From NCBI GenBank assembly GCA_963829585.1, contig CAWHJD010000021.1, forward strand, positions 124,001-188,000: a DNA stretch of 64,000 nucleotides, read 5' to 3'. The position numbers and the translations under genes were made by a program. The stretch is from Sva-07 sp963829585. GTDB lineage: Bacteria > Actinomycetota > Acidimicrobiia > Acidimicrobiales > Ilumatobacteraceae. Below, piece by piece: positions 20,752 to 27,887 of the stretch. Each line of letters opens with the position of its first letter. Position 1 is the stretch's first letter. Below the pieces are notes generated by a model, which did no database searches, had not been told where the DNA came from, and saw only the letters and a program-made list of their open reading frames with translations.

Positions 20752-20808
20752 GCCCCGCGCCGAGAGCGTGACCCCCGTCGCGGCTCCGGGTGATTAGTCT
20801 CACGGCCC

Positions 20809-21510
20809 GTGCCACGGAAGTTGCGACTGTCGGCAGTGGTGTGCGCCTGCATGCTCGTGTTCGGCGCGCCGGCGTTCGCCCAGGACGCGGCGACCGACTC
20901 GTCATCCACCACCACAACCGTCACCACCGCCGCAGCCGACGACACCACGACGACGGCGGTGGTCACGCCGGCGCCCGCAGAGCCGGCGCCCATCACGCTG
21001 GGCCCGGCCGTCGCCGGCGGCCCGACACCGGTACGGGGCACCCAGATCCAGATCCACCCCCCGCCACCGCCGATTCCGGCGAATCCATGGGACCCGTTCC
21101 TGCTCCCGGCCAACACCGGCTCAGGGCGACGAGTGGTCTATTCGAAGTCGCAGCAGACGGTGTGGGCGATCGATGACAACGAGGTGGTCATCAAGTCCCA
21201 CCGGGTCTCGGGCCGCCAGGACCCCCTCCACCCGTCACCCGGCGTGTACCGGGTGTGGTCGCGCAGTCGGTACACCTTCGCCATCAACAACCCGTCGATC
21301 ACGTGGGGATACATGGTGCGCTTCGCCACGGGCGGCAACGGCGGCAACATCGGCTTCCACGACATCCCGATCCAGTACGGCCGACCCGTGCAGACACTGG
21401 AACAGCTCGGCCAGCCCCTGTCGGGCGGTTGTGTCCGCCAAGCCCCCGACGATGCGATCTGGATGTGGGACTGGGCCGGGATCGGCACCGTCGTCGTCGT
21501 CACGCCGTGA
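20809..21510 (+). CDS. L,D-transpeptidase (YkuD)
   Basis: A 233-residue exported protein. A signal peptide (about residues 1-25, ending APAFAQ) precedes a Thr-rich linker and a Pro-rich stretch, then a YkuD catalytic domain (about residues 108-233) with the active-site pattern GFHDIP...LSGGCVRQ, where Cys is the nucleophile. These enzymes cross-link peptidoglycan 3-3. GTG 20809 is used because a TAGTCT -10 box ends eight bases upstream. The LCP ligase gene follows 47 bases later, a cell-wall pairing. Confidence 0.88.
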   Translation: MPRKLRLSAVVCACMLVFGAPAFAQDAATDSSSTTTTVTTAAADDTTTTAVVTPAPAEPAPITLGPAVAGGPTPVRGTQIQIHPPPPPIPANPWDPFLLPANTGSGRRVVYSKSQQTVWAIDDNEVVIKSHRVSGRQDPLHPSPGVYRVWSRSRYTFAINNPSITWGYMVRFATGGNGGNIGFHDIPIQYGRPVQTLEQLGQPLSGGCVRQAPDDAIWMWDWAGIGTVVVVTP

Positions 21511-21557
21511 GCGACCGACCTCGCTGGCCGGGGTACGGCGGATAACGTCCACCCGTC

Positions 21558-22874
21558 ATGTCGGAGCAGCCAACCCCGCCCTCACCCAAGGTGAAGCGAA
21601 CCTGGCCGCAACGGCTCACGATCGCGGCGGCATTCGCACTCGCGCTCGGATCGTTCGGCGCCGCCGGTGCCCTCTACGCCGGCCAGCGGGTGATCGAGGA
21701 CCGCAACATCGCGCCGAACATCGTCGATCCCACCCGGGCGGACACCATGGAGGTCGCCGTTCCCGTCACGGCAGAGGCCGGGGCAACGCCGAGCGCTCCT
21801 CCGGAGACGTTTCCGCCGGCAGAGCCCGAGGCCAAGAACTTCCTGATCACGGGCGCCGACAACAACGCGTGCGTCGACCCCGATTCCCCGTACTCCTCGG
21901 CGTTCGGCGATCGCACCAACTTCGGCGAACGCAGCGACACGATCATGATGTGGCGCGTCAATCCCGCCACGTCACAGGTCGCGGTGTTGTCCTTCCCGCG
22001 CGATCTCTTCGTCGAGATCGCCGGGTCGTCCCGCAAGGGCCGGATCAACGAGGCCTACGAACGTGACAACCCGCAGAAGCTGATCGACACGATCTATCAG
22101 AACTTCGGGATCGGCACCGACCACTTCGTCCAGGTCGACTTCTGTGCGTTCCAGACGCTGGTCAACGCGGTCGACGGCGTTGCCGTACCGTTCGCCACCC
22201 CGGTGCGAGATCCCAACACCGGCCTCGACGTCCCCGAGGCCGGCTGCTACACGTTCACCGGCGACCATGCGTTGGCCTACGTGCGTTCACGCAAGCTCGA
22301 GTACCTCGATGCCAACGGCGACTGGAAGAAGGACCCGACCTCCGATCTCGGGCGGATCTCGCGCCAGCAGGACTTCCTGAAGCGCACCGTGTCACGCCTG
22401 CTCGACAAGGGGGCGTACGACCCCGACGTGGCAGGCGGGCTCATCCAGACGGTGTCGGAGTACATCGTCACCGACGAGGACCTCACACCACGCAAGATGC
22501 TCGAGTTCGCCGGCGTCCTGAGCGGCGTCGACCCGACCGCCATCACGACGTATCAGATCGAAGCGACACCCCGAACCATCCAGGGCAACGCGGTACTCGT
22601 CCCCGCGATCGAGGGCGACAACATGCAGGCGATCCTGTCGGTGTTCCGCGGCGAGACCACGCTCGCCGAGATCCCCGATCAGGTCTTCGACACCACTGAG
22701 CCGACCTCGACGCCGACCTCGGCGCCGACCTCGACCGACGCGCCCGCATCGACGTCGCCGCCGATCACCGCTGCGCCCGGAGAGACGGCGCCACCGACCG
22801 CCACGACGTTGCCGTCGGTGATCGCCGACCAGAACATCTTCGGCGTCGTCCCCGACAAGAACATCTCCTGCTGA
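21558..22874 (+). CDS. LytR-CpsA-Psr family cell-wall glycopolymer ligase
   Basis: A 438-residue protein with a short cytoplasmic start, one membrane helix (about residues 20-42) and an extracytoplasmic LCP domain (about 95-330). The conserved arginines and aspartates are in RSDTIMMWRVNP, VLSFPRDLFVEI and YVRSRKLEY. LCP enzymes transfer glycopolymers from lipid carriers to peptidoglycan. The C-terminus is a Thr/Pro/Ser-rich tail ending with a terminal Cys. A TAACGT box at 21543 lies nine bases before the ATG. Convergent with the VWA gene, only 16 bases apart. Confidence 0.9.
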   Translation: MSEQPTPPSPKVKRTWPQRLTIAAAFALALGSFGAAGALYAGQRVIEDRNIAPNIVDPTRADTMEVAVPVTAEAGATPSAPPETFPPAEPEAKNFLITGADNNACVDPDSPYSSAFGDRTNFGERSDTIMMWRVNPATSQVAVLSFPRDLFVEIAGSSRKGRINEAYERDNPQKLIDTIYQNFGIGTDHFVQVDFCAFQTLVNAVDGVAVPFATPVRDPNTGLDVPEAGCYTFTGDHALAYVRSRKLEYLDANGDWKKDPTSDLGRISRQQDFLKRTVSRLLDKGAYDPDVAGGLIQTVSEYIVTDEDLTPRKMLEFAGVLSGVDPTAITTYQIEATPRTIQGNAVLVPAIEGDNMQAILSVFRGETTLAEIPDQVFDTTEPTSTPTSAPTSTDAPASTSPPITAAPGETAPPTATTLPSVIADQNIFGVVPDKNISC

Positions 22875-22890
22875 CCTTCTGCAGGATCAT

Positions 22891-23832
22891 TCAGGTGTCG
22901 AGGACGCGGGCGAGGGCTGCCGCGGCATCGGACGGGCCCGACACGGTGGTGAATCGGGCGCCCACCTGCTCGGCGAGTTCCTGCGCCTCGGCGGCATCCG
23001 ATTCGGGAGCCACGATCACCAACTCACCGAGGCGTCGCGCCGCGCCCACCACGTCGCCGGGGGCCGTCGCGCGACAGTCCGACAGCAACACGGTGATCTT
23101 GCGGCCGGCTCGCGAGCGCGACAGCTGATCCGCGGCGGCGATCAGTGCGCCGGCCACGTCGGTGGTGCCGAAGCCACGAAGCGCGAGGACCGAATCGATG
23201 ACCCGCTCGTTCGACTTGGGGACGTCCTGCGACTTGACCGCTATGACGTCCTTGCCGAACGAGAGCACCGAGTAGTCCTTCGGACTGCGCCAGGCGACGG
23301 CGGCGGCACTGACGGCCGCGGTGGCGAGCGGGCGACCGGTCATCGATCCGCTGCGATCCACCAGCAGGCAGATCGCCGTACCCGGCGTCGACCACGCCCG
23401 CACCCGCAGGTCGTCGGGGTCGACGGCGCTGCGTTCGGCCCGGGCGGTGACGAGCGCGTCGAGGCTCGCATCGACGTCGAGGTCGCCGCCATCGGGCCGG
23501 TACCGCTGTGTGCGGAGCTGGCCGACGCCACGGGGAGCCGCCGGCCCGCGCCGTGAGAGGTCGAGGAAGAGTCGCCCGGCGAGGCGCCGCGCCAGCTCAC
23601 GAAGCTTCGGATCGGTCGCCCCGGTCAGATCCGCCAGCAGTGCGAGGGTGTCGTCCGGATTCTCCTCCATCGCCGATTCGACAGCGGCGTCGTCGAGCTC
23701 GCCGACCTCGGGTGAGATCTCGTCGAAGTGGGGTTGGCGCTCGAGCGAGCGGCGCGAGGTGGTCTTGCGACGCGCCTTGCTGACCTCGTCGTCGGCTTCG
23801 TCGCCCTCCTTGACGGGGGGCGGAGCGTTCAG
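22891..23832 (-). CDS. VWA-domain protein, partner of MoxR ATPase
   Basis: The C-terminal half is a von Willebrand factor A domain with an intact metal site: CLLVDRSGSMTGR (DxSxS), then TTDVAGAL and LLSDCRAT. The N-terminal half is Glu/Arg-rich and helical. MoxR/VWA pairs act as chaperones that insert metals or activate protein complexes. No ATG/GTG/TTG fits well at the 5' end. CTG 23832 overlaps the MoxR stop by four bases (CTGA), mirroring the usual ATGA overlap, and is used here; a shorter start at the ATG of MEENPDD is possible. Confidence 0.8.
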   Translation of the reverse strand: MNAPPPVKEGDEADDEVSKARRKTTSRRSLERQPHFDEISPEVGELDDAAVESAMEENPDDTLALLADLTGATDPKLRELARRLAGRLFLDLSRRGPAAPRGVGQLRTQRYRPDGGDLDVDASLDALVTARAERSAVDPDDLRVRAWSTPGTAICLLVDRSGSMTGRPLATAAVSAAAVAWRSPKDYSVLSFGKDVIAVKSQDVPKSNERVIDSVLALRGFGTTDVAGALIAAADQLSRSRAGRKITVLLSDCRATAPGDVVGAARRLGELVIVAPESDAAEAQELAEQVGARFTTVSGPSDAAAALARVLDT

Positions 23833-24779
23833 TTGGCCGTCGTCGCCCCGTTCGGGGCGTCCACTTTTCCCGTGCTCGGCCCGTCGTCGTCCTTGCGACC
23901 GAACACGTCGAGCCACAGCTCGCGCACGATGTCCTCGGTCGATCGGGTCGTGCCCTCGCGGAGACGGATGCGCCCCGACAGCGCGACGAGCGCGGCATCG
24001 AGCGACACGTCGCCCGCGGCGACCGACGAGTTGCGAACCGCCGCGAGCGACGACGCCACGGCGCACATGTCGATGGCGCCCCGAACCGACGAGCCCACAC
24101 GCAGGTCACCGTGCGTGCGGGTGCGACGGACGAGTTCGACGACCTTGGCGACCCACTCGGGATCGAGGTCGGTGGCGCCGTTGGCGCGCTCGGTGATCAG
24201 TCGTTCGTCGGTGGCGGTCTGGTAGTCGACGGCGAGGCGGCACACCCGGTCGTAGACCGCTCCCGAGATGCGCGCCGTGCCGATGGCATCGAAGGGATTC
24301 ATCGCGGCGACCAGCCGGAAGCCGGGAGCTGCGGAGAGCCGACCGAGTCGGGGAACGTGCAGTTCACCCTCGCTCATCACCGTGATCAGCACATTGAGGG
24401 TTTCCTCCGGCACGCGGTTGATCTCCTCGACGTAGAGCAGCGAACCCTCGCGGAGTGCCGCCGCCAAGGGGCCGTCGACGAACACGTCGGCGTCGTAGCC
24501 TTCGGCGAGGACGCGGGCCGGGTCGAAGTGGCCGACGAGCCGCGAGGGCGTGAGCTCGGCGTTGCCCTCGACGAACTCGAAACCGACACCCAACTGGTGG
24601 GCAACCGTTCGCAGCAGGGTCGACTTGCCAGTACCAGGGGGCCCCTCGATGACGATGTGGCGGTCGGCCACGAGTGCAGCAACGACGAGTTCGATCTCCC
24701 GGCGACGGCCGACGACCGTCGAGCCGATCGCTGCCACGAGTTCGGAGGGGGAGGTCGGGGCGCTGGATGTGTCTGTCAT
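23829..24779 (-). CDS. MoxR-family AAA+ ATPase
   Basis: A 316-residue AAA+ ATPase. Walker A is GPPGTGKSTLL (about residues 45-55), Walker B LLYVEEINR, and sensor/arginine regions follow in AAMNPFDAIGTARIS and YDRVCRLAVDY. MoxR proteins work with a VWA partner, which is encoded directly downstream with overlap. Two starts, 24788 and 24779, are possible; the second (MTDTSSAPTS) is used. The client of the pair is unknown; the next gene downstream after the VWA gene is convergent. Confidence 0.87.
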   Translation of the reverse strand: MTDTSSAPTSPSELVAAIGSTVVGRRREIELVVAALVADRHIVIEGPPGTGKSTLLRTVAHQLGVGFEFVEGNAELTPSRLVGHFDPARVLAEGYDADVFVDGPLAAALREGSLLYVEEINRVPEETLNVLITVMSEGELHVPRLGRLSAAPGFRLVAAMNPFDAIGTARISGAVYDRVCRLAVDYQTATDERLITERANGATDLDPEWVAKVVELVRRTRTHGDLRVGSSVRGAIDMCAVASSLAAVRNSSVAAGDVSLDAALVALSGRIRLREGTTRSTEDIVRELWLDVFGRKDDDGPSTGKVDAPNGATTAN

Positions 24780-24863
24780 GGCGTTCACGTCGGATCGAAC
24801 CTAGCCAGAGGCCCCCGATCCCGACGGATCCGCCGCCGATGTGGAAGCGATCAGATCCTGATC

Positions 24864-26018
24864 TCAGTCGTGGACGACGACGCCGCGGATGTTCGACCCG
24901 TCACGCATCGCCTGATATCCATCGTTGATCTCGTCGAGGGTGTACCGATTGGTGATCAGTTCGTCGAGCTTGAGCTGGCCGTCGCGGTACAGATTGAGCA
25001 GTCGGGGGATGTCGACACGCGGGTTCAGCGAACCGAAGATCGTGCCCTTGATCTCCTTGTTCCACATCGCCAACTCGAACAGGTTCACCGACGATTCGGT
25101 CTGCGTGATCGGCGCGACACCGGTGACCACGATCGTGCCGCCCTTGCCCGCGAGCTGGGTGCCGAGCGCCATCAGTTCGCCGTACAGCACGCCCGGCGTC
25201 ATGATCACCTTGTCGGCCATCATCCCGTCGGTCATCTGCATCACCGACCCGAGCGCTTCTTCCATCGACGCGAACGTGTGCGTCGCACCGAACTCCATCG
25301 CCTTCTCGCGCTTGAACTCGATCGGGTCGACCGCGATCACGTGCCGTGCGCCGGCCATCGCAGCGCCCTGCACCGCATTGATCCCGATCCCGCCGATGCC
25401 CACGACGACGACGGTGTCACCCACCGTCACGGCGGCGCGATTGGTGGCCGATCCCCAGCCGGTGGCAACCCCGCACGACACGAGCGCGACGGCGTCCAGC
25501 GGGAGGTCCGCGTCGACCTTGATGACCTGATCCTGCGACACACACGAGTAGTGGGAGAACGTGCCGAGCTTGGCGAAGAGTGTGAGCTCGGGGCCTCCAG
25601 CGGCGAGCCGGTGGCGGCTCGTACCGTCGGTGATCATCCCCTTGAGGAATGCGCCGGCGCCGGCATCGCACAGGTTCTGACGGCCGGTCGAGCAGTAGCG
25701 GCAGCGGCCGCAGGACGGCACGAACGACGCGGACACATGATCGCCGACGGCGACGCTGGTGACACCGGGGCCCACCTCGGCGATGATGCCGGCGCCCTCG
25801 TGCCCACCGACCACCGGCCACAGGTCGTCGATGCCCATCAACGGCCACGCCTCCTGCGGCGGCACCATGTCGCCGGTGACCATGTGCTCGTCGGAATGGC
25901 ACAGCCCGGCGGCCTTCCATTCGACGAGCACCTCACCGGCCTTGGGGGCGTCGACCTCGATCTCCTCGACCTGCCATTCCTGTTCGGTCCCGTGGAGTAC
26001 CGCTGCTCTGCTCTTCAT
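24864..26018 (-). CDS. Zinc alcohol dehydrogenase, NDMA-dependent (nicotinoprotein) type
   Basis: A 384-residue medium-chain alcohol dehydrogenase. Catalytic zinc ligands lie in CHSDEH and GGHEGAG; the structural zinc site is CGRCRYCSTGRQNLC; the cofactor-binding loop is GIGGIGINAVQGA. The overall pattern, including KAGEVLVEWKAAGLCHSDEH, CGVATGWGSA and IFGSLNPRVDIPRLL, is that of the actinobacterial NDMA-dependent alcohol dehydrogenases, which keep NAD bound and hand electrons to mycofactocin. It has a strong GGGGGA ribosome site. It follows its paralogue at 26089 by 70 bases, which contain a palindrome. The family subtype is from recall of family sequences, not a search. Confidence 0.82.
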   Translation of the reverse strand: MKSRAAVLHGTEQEWQVEEIEVDAPKAGEVLVEWKAAGLCHSDEHMVTGDMVPPQEAWPLMGIDDLWPVVGGHEGAGIIAEVGPGVTSVAVGDHVSASFVPSCGRCRYCSTGRQNLCDAGAGAFLKGMITDGTSRHRLAAGGPELTLFAKLGTFSHYSCVSQDQVIKVDADLPLDAVALVSCGVATGWGSATNRAAVTVGDTVVVVGIGGIGINAVQGAAMAGARHVIAVDPIEFKREKAMEFGATHTFASMEEALGSVMQMTDGMMADKVIMTPGVLYGELMALGTQLAGKGGTIVVTGVAPITQTESSVNLFELAMWNKEIKGTIFGSLNPRVDIPRLLNLYRDGQLKLDELITNRYTLDEINDGYQAMRDGSNIRGVVVHD

Positions 26019-26055
26019 GATGTCCCCCTGTGTGAATGCTCGGTGTCGCTCCGAA

Positions 26056-26084
26056 TCGCGATTGGGGTCTGACCCCAACCGCGA
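26056..26084. repeat. Palindrome with GGGGTCTGACCCC core, family D, copy 1
   Basis: TCGCG-A-TTGGGGTC and its inverted arm flank a single central base between the two alcohol dehydrogenase genes. The core recurs at 48140-48168 after guaA. It could act as an attenuating terminator between the paralogues. Confidence 0.7.
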
Positions 26085-26088
26085 TGGG

Positions 26089-27216
26089 TCAGTCGTAGAT
26101 GAGGACGCCGCGGATGTTCGTGCCGTTGCGCATGTCCTCGAAGCCCTGGTTGATCTCGTCGAGCGTGTAGGTGTTGGTGACGAGCGTGTCGAGATCGAGC
26201 TGACCCTGCGTGTAGAGCTCGAGCAGCTGCGGGATGTCCTTGCGGATGTTGGCCGATCCGAACAGCGAACCGATGAGCTGCTTCTCGAACAGCGTGAGGA
26301 ACGCACCGGGCACCGCAATCGATCCCTCGGCGGTGGGATGGATGTTCGTGACGACGATCTTGGAACGCTTGCCGCCGAGGTGGAACGCCTCACCGAGCGC
26401 ATCGCCGTTGCCGACGCCCATCGTCATGATGACCTTGTCGAATCCGCGGCCCCACGTGGAATCACCCAGGCCCTCCATCGCCTCGGCGACGGAGGCGTAG
26501 GTGTGTGTGGCGCCGAGCTGCATCGCCGTCTCGCGCTTGAACTCGACCGGATCGATGGCCGCGATCACGCGGGCGCCGGCGAGCTTGGCACCCTGCACGG
26601 CGTTCGCCCCGATGCCACCGGCACCGACGACAGCGACGAAGTCACCGGGGCCGACCTCGGCTGCGTACACGGCCGAACCCCAGCCGGTGACGACGCCGCA
26701 GCCGAGCAGGCAGGCGCGGTCGAGCGGGATCTCCTTGTCGATCTTCACGCAACTCGACTCGTGCACGACCGTGTGGTTGGCGAACGTGCCGAGCAGGCAC
26801 ATCAGGCCGAGATCCTCGCCGGCCGCCGTGTGATGCCGTGCGGTGCCGTCGGAGATCTGACGCCCTGTCGGAAAGGCGGCACCGCCCACGTCGCAGAGGT
26901 TCGAGTGACCCGATGCGCAGCTCGGGCAGCGACCGCATGCCGGGATGAAGCCGAACACGACGTGGTCGCCCGGCTCGAGGCCCACGACGTTCGGGCCCAC
27001 CTCCATCACGATGCCGGCACCCTCGTGGCCACCGATCAGCGGCATGGGCGACGTGGCGCCGGCGAGATCGCCGGTGACGAGGTGTTCGTCGGAGTGACAC
27101 ATGCCGGATGCCTTCATCTGCACGAGCACTTCGCCGGCCTTCGGCGGATCGAGTTCGATGTCCTCGACGCTCCATTCCTGACCGATTTCCCTGAGTACTG
27201 CTGCTCTGGTCTGCAT
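26089..27216 (-). CDS. Zinc alcohol dehydrogenase, NDMA-dependent (nicotinoprotein) type
   Basis: A 375-residue paralogue of the gene at 24864, about half identical by eye. It has CHSDEHLVTGD, GGHEGAG, the structural zinc site CGRCPSCASGHSNLC and the glycine loop GAGGIGANAVQGA. The stretch FTTGRQ-like 'FPTGRQISDGTARHH' and 'LIGSLFGSANIRKDIPQLL' fit the NDMA-dependent (Rxyl_3153-like) family associated with mycofactocin. In that family NAD is not exchanged, and an external carrier re-oxidises it. It is first in the two-gene minus-strand unit. The substrate alcohol is unknown. Correction on motif spelling: the loop reads FPTGRQISDGT. Confidence 0.82.
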   Translation of the reverse strand: MQTRAAVLREIGQEWSVEDIELDPPKAGEVLVQMKASGMCHSDEHLVTGDLAGATSPMPLIGGHEGAGIVMEVGPNVVGLEPGDHVVFGFIPACGRCPSCASGHSNLCDVGGAAFPTGRQISDGTARHHTAAGEDLGLMCLLGTFANHTVVHESSCVKIDKEIPLDRACLLGCGVVTGWGSAVYAAEVGPGDFVAVVGAGGIGANAVQGAKLAGARVIAAIDPVEFKRETAMQLGATHTYASVAEAMEGLGDSTWGRGFDKVIMTMGVGNGDALGEAFHLGGKRSKIVVTNIHPTAEGSIAVPGAFLTLFEKQLIGSLFGSANIRKDIPQLLELYTQGQLDLDTLVTNTYTLDEINQGFEDMRNGTNIRGVLIYD

Positions 27217-27271
27217 GACGCGAACGTTACGTCAGGTGTCGATCGGCGACGGCATCGGACACACTTGCGCG

Positions 27272-27784
27272 ATGACTGATCCGGAGACCGTCGTGGCGTC
27301 GGTGCGGGCGATGTCGGACGACGACCTCCACGAGCTCGCCGAAGTCGTCCGTCAGGTGCAGATCGAGCGGGCGATCGACAACGGCGACCACGACGCGATC
27401 ATCGCGGCCGGATTCGAATCGGGCTTCGGACGCGACGGACTCGGCGCGCTCCCATGGGTCGAGGGCAGCGTCATCGTGTGCCCGGGCGCGATGGTGTCGA
27501 AGTCGAGGACGAGCCACCGCTGCCGGTTCATCAGCGTCGACGACGTCTGGGTGTGGGACTCGGGACTGCTGCTGCGGGAGGACAAGCGCTCGTCGCCGGG
27601 CACCGACGAGGGTTTCCGGGCGATCGCTCTCGTCCCGCTCGTCGACGGCACCGAACTCGACGTCGTCACCGGCAAGGCCCGCAGCGGCCAGCACTCGGTC
27701 GACCACGTGGTGAGCTACGAGGTGCGCGCCGGCGAACTGGTCGAGGTCAGCCAGCGCAACGTCACCCCCTCCGCCATGCGCTGA
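27272..27784 (+). CDS. Hypothetical protein
   Basis: A soluble 170-residue protein with no recognised family. The N-terminal 40 residues are helical and acidic (MSDDDLHELAEVVRQV), and the rest alternates strands with conserved-looking aromatic pairs (VWVWDSG). It has no signal peptide. ATG 27272 is used; the upstream in-frame ATG 27215 would overlap the divergent dehydrogenase start. It ends before a long hairpin shared with the convergent M16 gene. Confidence 0.55.
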   Translation: MTDPETVVASVRAMSDDDLHELAEVVRQVQIERAIDNGDHDAIIAAGFESGFGRDGLGALPWVEGSVIVCPGAMVSKSRTSHRCRFISVDDVWVWDSGLLLREDKRSSPGTDEGFRAIALVPLVDGTELDVVTGKARSGQHSVDHVVSYEVRAGELVEVSQRNVTPSAMR

Positions 27785-27804
27785 GCGCTGAAATCCCCGA
27801 GAAT

Positions 27805-27861
27805 CCCCGAATTTCTCCTCCGGATGCGCGCTGAGCGCGCACCTGGAGGAGAAATTCGGGG
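27805..27861. terminator. Long hairpin between convergent genes, family B, copy 1
   Basis: A 17-base perfect inverted repeat (left 27805-27821, right 27845-27861; CCCCGAATTTCTCCTCC) encloses a second stem of TGCGCGC/GCGCGCA. It lies between the ends of the plus gene (27784) and the minus gene (27888), so it can terminate both. A close relative is at 56089-56141. Confidence 0.75.
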
Positions 27862-27887
27862 GTGAGTGGTTGCCGGGATTGCCGGCG

